Position numbers and translations under genes: made by a program
Source: Elymus sibiricus
Taxonomy: Eukaryota; Streptophyta; Magnoliopsida; Poales; Poaceae
Assembly (NCBI GenBank): GCA_039707655.1
Contig: CM077666.1
Coordinates: 284,197,166 to 284,261,165, forward strand
Direction: 5' to 3'
DNA: 64,000 nucleotides
Notes under the pieces: generated by a model
What the model saw: the letters and a program-made list of their open reading frames with translations, nothing else
The model's database searches: none
Told to the model about the DNA's origin: nothing
In this document: positions 1 through 12,296 of the stretch, in pieces
How positions within the stretch are numbered: the stretch's first letter is position 1
Layout: every line of letters begins with the position of its first letter

Positions 1-716
1 ACTGTCGTATCAGACATCGTCTTCTCCTCTGGATTTGGTTGTGCGCCTCCGGTTGATTGTTGTTGATCTTTAAACCCATTATATTCCTTTTATGGTTTTA
101 TTCCTGACCTAAAATTGCCTGTTTCTGCAGGAAACAAAATAAACAATGAGATTTGTGATCCTTTCCATTATTAGTCATTAGTAGGCAAATCAAAGTGATT
201 AACTGAAAAATATGAAATTATCTGGTTTAAACACAAGTAAAAATGAGTGTAAAATTCACTCATTACCCTCCCCAAGCTTAAATCTTGATCATCCTCGAGC
301 AAGAAACAAGACCATAAGGAACTCAGTGTTAAAACCGAAATAATGAGAAGGTTTTGGTTCACTTACGCTCGGTATGCCTGGATAGTCCATTGCTTTCTTC
401 ACCTGAAAACTTAGCATAGCTGTAGCGATGGCAATGGTTACTATGCAAGCTCGTTAGGCTAAGAGGAATAGAACAAAAAATGTATTAACTTAGACAAAGT
501 AGTCAACTACACTAGTGTAGAAACGGGCTTTGGCGGTGGTTTTCGTACATAGGACACTAGCGGTTCCTCGTTTCGCCTCAAAGGCTATGTCGCTAATACT
601 CGCGGGGAGCGCTAGCGGTTTCCGAGAACGACCATATTTCCATGGAGAAATTACTCCTACTGCCCTCGTGTGGCTGGGGTGCTCAAGGTTTCCCAATACT
701 TACTGGAGCACTTCTC
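1..716. other. No recognised gene
   Basis: This stretch has only short open frames with no recognisable domain. It lies downstream of the CACTA transposase remnant that is read on the minus strand, so part of it may be the decayed 3' portion of the same element. No TIR or target duplication was found. Confidence 0.4.
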
Positions 717-1420
717 CTACGAAGAGGCCACCCAGTGCTTCTTTATCTTTCTTAACATACAAGGGAAAATATCATCTGATGAAAATGTAAAAGTAAAAAA
801 AATATAAACCCATGATGGTGGTTCTTTTTGATGTCTGACCAGCTTCTTGTATATCGTCTCGGACTGCTTGTTAGCACCATCAGCACCATCAACATCCTCG
901 CCATCTTCAGCGTTCACATAATCAGGGTTATCGGTAATACCCGATGACGTGGTTGATGACTCCCTTGCTCTTACCCAAGCTCTTGTCCTTGGGTCATGGA
1001 TATGCGAAAATTTGGCGGATAGGTTGGTGCTCGCTAGCTCCTCATCCTCCTGCTGCCATACCTTGGCCTTGTCGGCATACCCAACGGTTCCCATATGATG
1101 TGTGTACTTGTTTAATTTGGCATTTTCTCTTTGTTTCTGACTTTTTTCTTTAAATTCCGGCGTGGTCCTTTGCCACACAAATTCATCTCACACACATGGC
1201 TAAATTCGACAATAACATTTAAAGGGAGTTGCATTCTGGTAAACGAACTCTGTTGTTAAGGTGGACTTCCATCCAGGGAAATATTCCTAGTGTTAAGAAG
1301 AGTTGCCTGCCTGGCAACCTTCATGTGTTCCGGATCTACAAGGAGGTACCTCATGATCTCGTTGACGATCGGTTGGCAATTATTATTCGATACTGATTTC
1401 CATTTCTCAATGTGCATTGT
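717..1420 (-). mobile_element. CACTA (En/Spm) transposase remnant, Transposase_24 type
   Basis: A minus-strand frame at 717-1178 encodes about 150 residues beginning MWQRTTPEFKEKSQ, with HHMGTVGYADKAKVW and RTRAWVRARE later. This pattern (TPEF..KSQ..R.N, H.G..GYA.K...WQ.E) is typical of the plant Ptta/En/Spm Transposase_24 domain found in CACTA elements. Further minus-strand sequence at about 1190-1400 reads as EKW..VSNNNCQPIVNEI and may be another piece in a different frame. There is no intact gene. Flanking CACTA ends were not found, so this is a fragment. Confidence 0.6.
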
Positions 1421-1651
1421 ACTCGATCACGAACCATAATCCCACAAACTTTTCTGAACTTATTTCTAGCAATATCCGATGACAGCGGAGTGCCCGTTGT
1501 CGAATTGACGTCAGTAATCCTGAATCTAGATTCTGGCCTTTGGGCAACTCCCCTACCACCTGATCGCTGCCTTTTTCTCCTACTTGTCTGCGTGGAATTG
1601 GATATGGGGTGAGCAGAACTATCGGTGGAGCTCCTAAAAGGCAGTAGTTAG

Positions 1652-1735
1652 TACTCCCTCTATAAGAAATATAAGAGCGCTTAGATCACTAAAGTAGTGA
1701 TCTAAGCGCTCTTATATTTCTTTACGGAGGGAGTA
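1652..1735. mobile_element. Stowaway MITE (Tc1/Mariner type)
   Basis: An 80-bp near-perfect hairpin (1654-1733) starts ctccctct and ends cggagggag, with a five-base loop and TA duplications on both sides (1652-1653 and 1734-1735). The arms read aagaaatataagagcgctta and its complement. These are the usual ends and target of Triticeae Stowaway elements. Confidence 0.92.
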
Positions 1736-2183
1736 CAACAAAATAAACAGTAAAATAGAAAAGAAAAAATTGTACAAACCCCTAATCGTCTGAACTTGTT
1801 GGGGTGGAAAGTCATGGCGGTGACGGTGTAGGTGGCAGTGCAGATGCTATCGGCCTCGACTGTGGTAGTGGACGAGGGCAAAGGGAGTCAGCAACGATGG
1901 AGCTGACAGAGGTGCAGAAGGAGTCGGTGTCTTTCTTTTCTTTTTCTGTTTTTCTTCACCAATTTTTAAATTTTCTTTTGGGTGTTTTCACCTTATGTTT
2001 TTTCTTTTATTTTTTAATTTCTGTTTTTAATTTACAAACATTTTCTAAATGCATGATTTTTTTAAGTTCATGAATATTTTTTGAATTCATGATTTTTTTA
2101 TGAATATTTTCAAATTAATTAACATTTTTAAATTCACGAGTATTTGTCCTGGTTCGCAAACGCACTACAAGGGACGGACCACA
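1736..2183. other. AT-rich intergenic DNA with aacattttt-type repeats
   Basis: There is no gene. The part at about 1930-2145 is T-rich with recurring 'aattcatgaatattttt' phrases, a texture seen again at 39.4-39.8 kb and 44.3-44.9 kb in this window. It is probably transposon-derived, but no element end was recognised. Confidence 0.4.
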
Positions 2184-2302
2184 AAAAAAGAAACATCAGT
2201 TTTTTTTTGAGAAATATAAAGAAACATCAGATTTATTTTTTTGAGGGCCATAAAGAAACATCAGTTTTTTTTTTTTTTGAGCAGACTAAAGAAACGTCTC
2301 AA
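2184..2302. repeat. Short tandem repeat, about 4 units of 'aaagaaacatcag + T-tract + gag'
   Basis: Four imperfect units of 31-36 bp repeat the core aaagaaacatcag followed by a run of T and 'gag'. The array ends about 215 bp before the DCAF4 start codon, so it lies in or just upstream of that gene's promoter. Confidence 0.75.
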
Positions 2303-2516
2303 TGTGGGTGGGCCGCAACAATTGGCCCGTTTCGCAATGGCACCGCAAGGGACGAGCCGCGCGTTGTCGGTCCGGTCCGGGTCCAGTCCAGACAAGAACC
2401 AGGTGTCCACCCTTCCCGGCGACAACAACGCGCCGCACACCGCACTCCCTGTTCCGCACCACCGCCGTTCATCCCCCGCCGCCTCTCAAGCTGACTCCAA
2501 ACGCCGCGCCGGCGAC

Positions 2517-5500
2517 ATGCCGCCCAAAGGTTGGTCCTTTTCCTCTTCTCCACTAGGCACTCCGCACTCCTCCCCCCCTACTTCTGCACGAACGGCCAAC
2601 TTGTCGCGCTGCGCCTGACCTCGACGCGATTGATTGGCTGCAGAGCTGCCCGGGTTCTACTACGACCCGGACAAGAACCGCTACTTCCCCACCAAGGGCC
2701 GCATCCCCGGCGCCGCCACCCGCCCTCCTCGCCCTCCGCCGCCGCCCGCTGAGCCCTCGCCTCCTCCCACAGCACGCAGGAAAAGGGCGAGGCAGTCCGA
2801 GCTGCTGCATGCCAGGGAGATGTACGGCGGTGGTGTGATATTCTCCAAGAACAACAAGTCCACCTTCAAGCATCAGTGCCAGTACACACAGGCGTCGCAG
2901 CCGATGGTGCTGATCCGAGCTTCTCTTTTGCTGCAGCTTTCCCTTTGTTTCGTGCAATATATGCTGATATCATAGCGCTGCTTGGTAGGTTTGGAAGTAC
3001 CAAGGCACAACCTTAGTGGCTGATAAGGCACTGGAGGAACTGCACGCCATGGTTCAGACACCCAGTGGGCTGCGTGAGTCCAAGCTATTAGCAACCGGCA
3101 GCACGAATGGTTCAATCAGGTGAGGTTTGCCACAGTACTCATTTTGTGTCCGTGTAGTGAAAAGGCTTTAGAACTTGACAATTGATTGTCGGGAGTATAG
3201 ATGTACCATTAGTTGAGGTTATCCTGAATTCTTGATACCATACTGCCAGTGCGCTCTCTGCTCAAACATACTCCAACGGCTAACAAGCTATGCAATAATG
3301 GATTTTGAGATCGAAATTGCTAAAACACAAATACCACAATTTCCCTTTTCCTAGAGACAGAACGTGCACGGCTTTATAAGTTTAAAAAATTGGTGTGTTG
3401 ATATTCAGTTGTTCTCTTTGAGTATAAGCATGGCCATACCGGTGTTTCATATCGCATGACATATTTTTATCTGGCAGATTATTTGGATTAGGAACTGCTC
3501 TAGAGAATTTTGAGGATGAGATGGAGTTTTTACCTCAGCCTGTTTGGACTCCCTTGGGAAAGCAGAAAGCAGCAGTGAATTCTCCACTTGCAAATATCTG
3601 GTCATCTGAAACAGCTTTCTCAAACTTCTCATCCGGTATATCTTGCATAAAAAAGTTCGGGCGCAACTTCCATGATGCAGCCAGCACCAACTCATCAGTT
3701 CAGCGAGCATTGTATCCTCAAAATTGTTGTTTCTATTATGCATATTATTGTTGTAATTACATGCATTTTGACTTGTGCATTTTATGTTCTGTACTATTGC
3801 CTGGTAATTGAACATGAGCTTGGGTTACTTGACATGGTAAAACATGGTGGCTACTCTTGGGTCTGGAGGATCCGGTGGTTCTGTTTATATTATGGATATG
3901 TCAACTGTTGACTCTGCAACGGTTTCACGAAATGCCCATGGAAGAATTGAAAGAGTTGCTTCATTTGATCGTACAGTATGGACTGCTGATTGTAATTCCG
4001 ATGGCACACAAGTAGTTCTAGGTGAGTTGGCTGACTGGACTTCAGTTTAGGCCATGCCCAAAGTTCCCCTGTTACACAGAGTAATGAATTTGCTTTTTTT
4101 TAATCCTTTCAGCAGTACTTTATGCTATATAATAGTAATAACACTATTAAGTTTGCTGCATTCAGAATCTTGATAATCTTTCTAATGTATTGACATGGCA
4201 AGATCATTCTATAAGAATTTATACATAAAAACTGACTACAATTACACAGAAAGATTAGCTTGCTATTATGAGTATGAATAATTGTCTCCCACCATAACTT
4301 TGTTAGCGCGTTCATTGAATTTTAAAGTCACATGTTTCATTAGGTGGAGGCATTCTAGTAACTTGTCGTCACAACTTAGCTTTTTTAGAACTGTAGCAGC
4401 TTGCAAGTTGTCTGTTTTATACGAGGAAAGTGGAAGGTCCTTTTTGCTTGGAATTATGGGAGTAACAGTGGAGGAACTTCTTCTGTATCAATTAAGCCTG
4501 TCGATTATTAAGCATTTTTGCTCATATTATTTCTAGGTACAAACACTGGCGCTGGTTTGCTTAATTTGGAGACAGGAACATTATCATGGCTGTATCGTTG
4601 TAAAAGTGACATTCTCTCCCAGCAATTTGTGCACTCGGTAACAAATTATTTTAAATGTATACATTTCCACTTAGTAGGTTTCATATGTCCAATGGTCTGT
4701 TAGGTGTGTATTGTCAGGAGAGTCGCCAAAACTTTTTGTCAGTTTCTGGTACATGTGCAATTTGCCTTGCGTATCAACTTCTTGAAATAAAAATGCAATT
4801 GGCTGCCAGTTTGTCTTGTATGAATAGCTGAATAAATGCCTCATGCCTCTACTTTGCTATATAGAGCTATAGACGGGACTCCCTCCGATCCATATTAATT
4901 GTCGCAGCTTTTGTACTAAAGTTGTACTAAAGCTGCGACAATTAATATGGATCGGAGGGAGTACATATATTTATATGAGTTCTCTAGCTGGTTCCTGAAG
5001 TTTGAGCTTTCATCTGTGATTTGATTGTTAAATGGTTGCTGTTTCAACCAAATTGCCACTTTTGGCATAGTTACTACAACATACCTTGCCTGTCTCTACT
5101 ATGCTCATGTAATTTTGCTCATTTTGTTCAGGGAAATGTGGTGCTATGTGGCCTACGGAATGGGAGCATAGTCCCTGTCGATGTGCGGGAAAGGCACAGT
5201 AATCTCCCTACTGGTCGATCTTCACCTAGCACTGCTAGTGGGACAGTTCCCATGCTGTCTGCGAGGCATAATGTCAGAGGGAGAAACCAGGTAAATACTA
5301 CTATTAGCACACAGCGTGTTTAATGTGGCCACCAAAAGTTACCATCTCGGCATTGTTCAAGGTTTTGTTTCTGTACTTTGACATATCACTAGAATAAAAT
5401 GATATTTTGAAGGGACATTTACATTTCAGCCCCTAACTCGAACCCACTACTCACATTATCCCTAATTTTCGAGTTTGCTCAGTTTTGCCTAAAAAAGCAT

Positions 5501-7757
5501 TTTAGGTCGCTCGAATACCCTTCTGTCCAGCCAAAGTCGTTTGACTGGTACTTGGAAAATTCATAACAAATTCATATGAACTCAGAAAAATGCAAACAAG
5601 CTATCAAAATGTTTAGAAAAACATCACCTATATTTGCATGTCATTTGCATTAATGACAAAAGCACTGTTTCAACCTTTTTAGGTTGTAAATGTTACTAAA
5701 CCTTTTTAGGGGCAACAGGTTTACACCGTGCTTTTGCCATGAATGTAAATGACATGCCTATATAGGTGATGTTTTTCTAAACATTTTGATATCTTATTTG
5801 CCTTTTTCTGTGTATATATGAAATTGTTATGAATTTTCAAAGTAACGGTCAACCGAGTTTTTGACCAGATGAAAGGGCATTCGAGCGACCTAAAATGCTT
5901 TTTAGGGGCAAAACCGAGCAAACTCGAAAATTAGGGGTAAATGTGAGTAGTGGGTTCGAGTTAGGGGCTGAAATGTAAATGTCCCTATTTTGAATCCCTA
6001 ATTAGGCAATTCAGCCCATCAATGGATGTATCATATGATTGTGGTTTGGAAATAAAAATCCTTGCAGGCTGATAAGGCAAAATCATCTAGGGTTATCTCT
6101 ATGCCTTCAGCAGTTTGCAGGTAACCATTATTATTCTTGGCTTGCTGACACTCTTGTTTGGACATGATCAAGTTTCTTGGTGCTAAAAGTTGATATTGTT
6201 ACCCAGCCTGGTTGCTCTGTCATCGGATGAACACTACTTCTTAGGGAGCTCCATGGATGGATCGGTAAGCATGTTCTTAATCATTTTTAGTGGTATCAAT
6301 GAATGAGCAGATGCGCTCAAATTTTTGCAGGATTGATTTGCCGCTAACGATAATATTTTCTCTCGGTGCAGTTTAACAAGATGTTAACTAATAGATAAAA
6401 TGAGTCCGAGAGTAGCCCCCTGACACATTATTTAAAAAAGATAGTGAGAATACAAGATACACTGGTTTATTTGCCCCGCGAAATAAATCAATGAGATTTA
6501 GTCCTCCCCAAAGGGGTTATTGCCCAGTTCCCAGATGTCAACTAATATATTGTTAAAGTTTCATATGTTTGTGCCCTTTGCCAGTTGTGATGTCAAAGAA
6601 TTATAACTTCACCTTGTACATGCTGTACACTTCTGTTGTTAAAAACTTTGCATGTTTCCTGCATCTTCATTACAAATATTAGCAGCATAATGAGTTGACG
6701 CTTTATTGTATGCAGCGAATTTCAAATTGATACAATTTCAGCTTTTTGGGACAGATAAATTACATTATTTAAAATGAATTATGAATTCTGCCTTATCTGA
6801 AATTATTGCCTCTGAAGCGAGGAAAGTACAGAGCATTATGCTTCTCTAACCTCACGATGGTAACAAATGTTTCATGCAGCAGCTTGACTTTTGTGTTTTC
6901 TGTTGTACAGATCAAGCTATTTGATCTCCGTCTCGTTCAGAAGGGGGCTATACAGTCTTATGCAGGGCATGTGAATTCACACAATAATTTACCACTTGTT
7001 GTTGATCCATCTGAAACCCTACTTATGTCAGGTAAATTTATTCTTGGTTCTAGACATCGCTGTGGTTGTTTTTGTCATATACTGCTACGAAGAATGTCTT
7101 TTGAGGTTACCCATTGAAACTGAAAGTGGTTTTTTGGATCGATAAAAACATTTGCGTTGTATTATTTGAATTTTCACTCGAGTACCTCACTCCATACTCC
7201 AGTTCGTGAGCATTAGACTTAACCTTGATAAATGTCAGTAGCTGTGCTTGTTCATGCAGTGTGCCAGTAACAGATGCATTGGTATTAAAAAGATCCCCAC
7301 GTATGGTCTTGTTGTATGATATAGAAGTGTAAGAGGGCTTTGACATTCCTGGAATTACTGCAACATCGAATCATGAGTTTGCAAAAGCTAAAATTTCGAG
7401 AAAACTATGCTGTTACTAGCTGGTCCATGTCTACTTTATTAGGCTATACAGGACTAGGAACAACATAGTGGCATCTTTATGAACGTGCATGGCTAGAACA
7501 TTCCTGGCATCAAATTGTCATTCTTCAGCAAATCCTTATTCTTGGCAGGTGGGGAGGACTGTACCGTCCGTATTTGGAGCATCAAAACAGGCGAGCAAAT
7601 ATTTGCGAAGAGCGTGGCTGACACTCTCTTTACTGCACTTTGCTGGCCAGAAAGCAACCTTGACTTGGATGGTTCTTCTTCGCTGTTTGATCTAAACCAC
7701 AGTTGGGGTGCTTGGATGGGATCACGTGATGGCCTGTTCTACATGCATGGTACTTAA
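2517..7757 (+). CDS. DCAF4: DCAF4/WDR21-like WD40 protein (11 exons, about 505 aa)
   Basis: Predicted substrate receptor of CUL4-DDB1 ubiquitin ligases. Exons: 2517-2529, 2644-2906, 2989-3119, 3478-3711, 3846-4021, 4537-4637, 5132-5290, 6068-6120, 6207-6264, 6911-7031, 7549-7757. They total 1518 nt and keep one frame. The N-terminus has the DCAF4/WDR21 signature ELPGFYYDPDKNRYFP.KG, followed by a proline-rich stretch and a basic RRKRAR segment. WD-type blades follow, including LATGSTNGSIRLFG, GGEDCTVRIWSIK near the C-terminus, and a DWD-like FDLR at about residues 400-403 that fits DDB1 contact. The first exon is only 13 nt (MPPK). All introns are GT-AG except intron 4 (3712-3845), which looks U12-type with an AT end. 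Intron 6 holds a Stowaway MITE and intron 7 a Mutator-type MITE. No exon is broken, so I treat the gene as functional. Confidence 0.88.
4879..4961. mobile_element. Stowaway MITE in DCAF4 intron 6
   Basis: An 83-bp inverted repeat begins ctccctccgatccatattaa and ends with the complement. It is followed by TA, but GA precedes it, so the left half of the TA duplication has decayed. Arms of about 35 bp would fold into a strong hairpin in the pre-mRNA. Confidence 0.9.
5412..5985. mobile_element. Mutator-type MITE in DCAF4 intron 7
   Basis: This 574-bp non-coding element starts gggacatttacatttcagcc and ends with its reverse complement. The terminal inverted repeat extends about 110 bp (through the aaaagcattttaggtcgctcg motif and its complement near 5880). 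A perfect 9-bp duplication, tattttgaa, flanks it (5403-5411 and 5986-5994). Long TIRs with a 9-bp duplication are diagnostic of Mutator-like elements. It has no coding capacity and would need a transposase in trans. Confidence 0.9.
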
Positions 7758-8385
7758 ACTGGTTGTGCACTGATACAGACTCTGGAGCGGACGGAGGCAA
7801 TTGCTGCCTTTTCTTTGGGAAGACGCATCGAAGACGATTGATCCTGTTGGTTCACCGAAAAGTGTGCTCAAGCTGGTGTCGCTGGAGAAATCTCATCCGT
7901 TGTAGTTGATCCTGTTGGTTCTGGGAGCAAGTGTTAGTTACATGAGATCTGCTCCTCATAGAGTAATATGATGATGATCATGTTGTTTCTCTTAGTGATA
8001 GGTAAGTCACCTGTCTAGTTCGGTATTAGAGTTACCTTAGGAAAACAGACCATATTGTATCAATGCTGTTTTTAGCATGGCTAGTTAGTCAGCAATGTGA
8101 TATTTTGTGCAATGTTAGCAAACAAACATATTTTTGAACTCTGTTTGTATTCTAGCATCATATATTCATATTAGCAAACACTGCTTCGGAGGTATTAGTA
8201 CACCATTCCAGATCTTTTTTATCACACAAAACTGGTGCAACATTTTATTCAGCTCTTCCTACTTGCTACTAGCTACACCCAAGCATGCTCAGGTATGTTG
8301 CTTGGTACTGTCTACATTTACAGCACTTCATCTCTTAAACTTCCAGTTCCATGTTCAAGTTAAATCTAACGTGCGTTTTAAATTC
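7758..8385. other. Intergenic space between convergent DCAF4 and MATE genes
   Basis: The 628 bp between the two stop codons must hold both 3' UTRs. No open frame, TE end or clear polyadenylation cluster stands out. Confidence 0.6.
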
Positions 8386-11300
8386 TCAACAGATAAGGTC
8401 GCCCTCTTTGCTGTTTGTCGCCAGTTCCAATCTTTCCCACTTTGTTCGGAGCGTGATGAACAGGAGAACGGCGTTCTGGCAAAGGAGACCGCATATCTGA
8501 CCCATCCACAACCCCTGAAACAGGTAATTGCACATGATCAGTGAGGAGAACAGTAGTTTGTACTTTGTAGCGTTGATTTGTGCACAACAAACATGCCTGA
8601 GATCGATGCTGAATTTCAGAAAGACATGTCTGTACCTTAGTATGAAAGCCAAGCTTGAACCCAAGTAGGAGAGACAATGGCAAGCCTATTATGTAGAAGG
8701 CCACCAAGTTGGTCCATGCTACCAGGTGCTGCCAACCACAACCTCTTGAAACCCCTACAAGTTTATCCACAGGTTACTGCCAAATGGCCTTCACCTGAAA
8801 CAATAAGGTTGAAACACTTCTAGAGAGATCCCGTGAACTAACCTGACAAGACTCCCTGCGTGGAGTCCAGCACCACTGACCCGATTAGAAATGGAGTCAT
8901 CGAAGCAAATGCACTTATCACCGCCTCGCTCTTGCTGAACAGCCCTGCCCACAAATTATGGCCAAGGCCTAGGAGCAGAAGAAATGTCACTCCCAGGAGT
9001 AGGGAGAGTGCGAGCGTCACCTTGAGTGCCTTCTTTGCCTTGTCAATGTTACCTGCTCCCAGCTCATTCGATACCCTTGTGCTGTTGAAATGAAACAGCA
9101 CTTTTTGAGTCAGCATTGTCAACTTAATCTTAAAGGATTTCTTTTTTCTTTTTGTTGCAAAATCCTCAAGGGTTGATGGCATGGCTGTCATCAGTTATCG
9201 TAGCAGTATTACCTGATGGCAGCAGCGAACCCGTAGGTGATCATGTATGAAATTGATTCAGTGTTTGCACTGTCAGGTTGCATCACACTGATGTTAGCAT
9301 TTTATGGACACATAAACATGAACTAAATTCCTCAAATATGAAGGGAGAGAAAGATAGTTACCACATCGCAATAATAGAAGTGCTCATTTGAGAATCTGGC
9401 ATCAGCCCAGCAAGCAACACCAATATCTCAAACGCCCAGTACTCAAAGCTGCCATTTGTAGGTAACCATCATATTCTCAGTATGGGGATATATTAAGAGG
9501 CGATCAGTGAATGGATCTGGGTTGGTCATAAGTGTACTAACCACACCATCATTGCAGAGGGAACAGCTAACTTGAGGCCAGGCAGCACGTACTGAAATGC
9601 TTCTGTTGAAAATCCCCCCCAGGTGTGCTTGAATCTCGTCGACAACATCACATAGGATGTGAGCATAATGAAAGATAGCCACAGCGACAGCGAAGTTGAC
9701 ATGGCTGGGCCTGCGAAGCCGAGCCCCAGGTAGTGCACGGAGGCATGGGTAATCCCGACATGGAACACCAGTGGCAGGAGCGAGAACGCCACCAGTGGCA
9801 TCACCACGGACTGTGTCTGCAGGAACCTGAGGATACACTGGATGAAGCCATAGGCAAACTGTGCTGGGATTGTGCATCGCAGGAACACCGCTGCCATTCT
9901 TGAGACCTCGGGGTCTTGGTGCAGGAAAATGAGGAGTGGCTCGGTGTAGAGCCACAGGAGCGAGACGAGGACCGAAAAGAGAGCCGAGGTGATGATGGAT
10001 GCCTGGAGGTAGACACCCAGCATGCGGTACACCTGTGCGCCATAGCCTTGGCCGCAAAGCGTCTCCAGAGACCCGCTTAACCCAGTCTGCATGGGAACAA
10101 GGTAACGTTAGTCAGTTCATCAGTATGCGCTGTTCCTCTTGGTTTCTCTACTAAAATCATCTGTATTGACGTAAGGTTATGTAGTAAACTGAAGGGATGG
10201 AAACATCAAACTGTTGCAAAGTTGAAAATTCAGTGCTTAAGAAATTACAGCAAACATACTACACTACCATAGTAGTACTAGTACAGTTCAGGATTTGACT
10301 TCCTCAGTTGTCTCAACCTGTGACCATGTGCTGTGTTTATTCTGAAGCCTGACATATGCTTAATTCCTGGGATCCGGATAAAGGGCATGTGCAAATCTGT
10401 CTACATTGGCGGTAAAAGATCCATGATAATCTTACAACAATGGTCCTAGCCTGACAAGCATTTGCATATTATAACAAAGTATACTGAAGAGCTGACTCTG
10501 CTTCACAGCCAATACTACCTTTGCAACCACAACACACTACTACTGACATATATATAGCCATGAATATAGGACTTGACCGATGTACTTAAGTGACACAGCA
10601 TGGCATTGCTTTCATCTCAAGAGAAAAGAGACTCTGCGTATAAATTTCTGCTGCACTTCTATGTTTTCTTATGTTGAATTTGAAGCCAAATGGCATGTTT
10701 GAAGTTTTGTCCGTGTATTCCTTGCATCCATTTAAAAGTTGCAAGTAGGTTAGGCCATAGTCAGGCGAATGCGCAAGGACTTTTCTTTCTGAGAATAAAT
10801 GCGCAAGTACTAAATCGACACATTTTAGGTGCCAACATAAATAAGTACATAATAGGGGTTTTAGAATTTGTCTGGTCCAAGTCCTCTGTATCCTTGTCTA
10901 GACAAGTCCTCTCTTTGAAACATTCTTCTCAAAAAGAAGTATCAATGCTGGAAGTTCATAATTGATTGCCCTTTGACTGCAAAATAACCTAACACTGAAA
11001 GAATATCAAATCAGTTTATTAATGCATTTATTTATCCTTTAAGAAAGCATATTCACAATCTAATCATGTGCAATGGCTATGATTCCTTTAACACCAAAGC
11101 TCGTGAAAAGCCTCAAGTAAACGTCTCAATCCAAGATTGAGAAGCCATTTGCGTCATTTACACCATAACTAATGTATTTAGCAAAGCTGAGATAACCACT
11201 ACAGACTCTATGTAGTACTGTACATGTCAAGGACCTAACCAAATATGCTTAATAAAGATAAAGATATTAACTGATACAACTAAGTGTTCATTTATTTTAG

Positions 11301-11976
11301 CTTTGGAGATGGATCTAGTAAATGATACAAAGAATGGTGGAGCATCTGTTTGAGTACCTCTTGTCCAGTCTATGACAGGAGCAACTTAATTGAGCAATGG
11401 AGAGACTACGGAGTGGTGGCAGTAAAAGTTGAAGACGATGGCAAAGGTGGCCAAAGAAAAGATGGTAGGTAAACATTGTTTTCGATGCATACAGGGAGGG
11501 ACAGCGAAAGGGACAGAGCGTCGCCACTGCCGGCGGCTCGCTGCGTAGGGTGGCCGGACGAAGACGTTTTTACATAGAGCATCTCCGGGCGGTGCGCAGC
11601 GCAGGAGATGGAGGAGGAGGAGAAGCCCCTTGGAATCAGATCAAATCAACGGAGAAGAAGGCTGAGACAAAATATATACCATGAGCGCGATGCCTGTGAC
11701 GGTGGCCCACGAGTTGCCGAGCGTGGCGCCGGCGAGCTCGAGGTCGCCGATGCGGCCGGCGTACATGACGGAGACGAGCGGGATGGCGTAGAAGGCCATG
11801 CTGGTGGCCACCATGGGCGCCGCGAACGCCACCTGCCCCGCCGCCTCCTCCGCGTCCCACAGGCACCGCCACCACCTCCTCCTCCCTGCTGCTGCCGCCT
11901 CTCTGTCGCCATTATCGCTTCTCCTCGCCTTGAGCTCCCCATCCAGCAACGGAGCAGCTGCCCCTTCTTCGCCCAT
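8386..11976 (-). CDS. MATE family efflux transporter (DTX type), 7 exons, 490 aa
   Basis: Multidrug and toxic compound extrusion transporter of a plant membrane, expected to export organic cations, flavonoids or similar solutes by H+ antiport. Exons in transcription order: 11976-11680, 10086-9542, 9448-9362, 9269-9213, 9081-8843, 8754-8636, 8514-8386. They total 1473 nt in one frame with GT-AG borders. Family marks are ATLGNSWATVTG, SGSLETLCGQGYGA, PSAMMVCFEYWAFEILVLLAG and STRVSNELGAGN, with about 12 hydrophobic segments. The start chosen (MGEEGAAAPLLDGEL) follows an acidic N-terminus usual for DTX proteins. An in-frame ATG 29 codons upstream gives a cysteine-rich, unlikely leader. Intron 1 is 1.6 kb. 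The frame and motifs are intact. The substrate cannot be told from sequence. Confidence 0.9.
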
Positions 11977-12073
11977 TCCCTCCCTCTGCAGGCTTGTTGC
12001 TTGTGCTTTGTGATGTGTGCGTGTGGAGCAGCAGGTCAAGCAAGCACAGGGAGGACAGGGCACGTTGGTGTTG

Positions 12074-12083
12074 ATATATAAAA
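12074..12083 (-). promoter_or_regulatory. Possible TATA box of the MATE gene
   Basis: A tttatatatc stretch on the minus strand lies about 100 bp before the chosen MATE start codon. This is a suitable place for a TATA element and would put transcription start inside the long open frame, which supports the downstream ATG. TATATA is palindromic, so orientation is not proven. Confidence 0.35.
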
Positions 12084-12296
12084 GGGTACTCTTGGCAGGG
12101 GAGATGGAACACGAACCAGTCCAGCTAAAAAAAAAACAGGAGTCCAGCTACTTGTTCAGTGGTAGTACCAGCACTACTCTGCTGGGTTAGCGGTCGTGTT
12201 TGCCTCGAGAAAAGAAGGCCCACGTTGCCTTTCTCTTTCGAGATTTGTAACATGGCCATCGCTTTTGTTTACGAGGAAAATGCTCAAGCGGACTGC

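Noticed and set aside
2241..2752. Several overlapping proline/arginine-rich frames around the DCAF4 start
   Set aside because: They are shadows of a GC-rich promoter and first exons. The exon chain with 13-nt exon 1 explains the sequence.
3847..3870. Normal GT-AG acceptor for DCAF4 intron 4 at the ctggag site
   Set aside because: Splicing after that AG would put exon 5 out of frame with the conserved GGSVYIMDM sequence.
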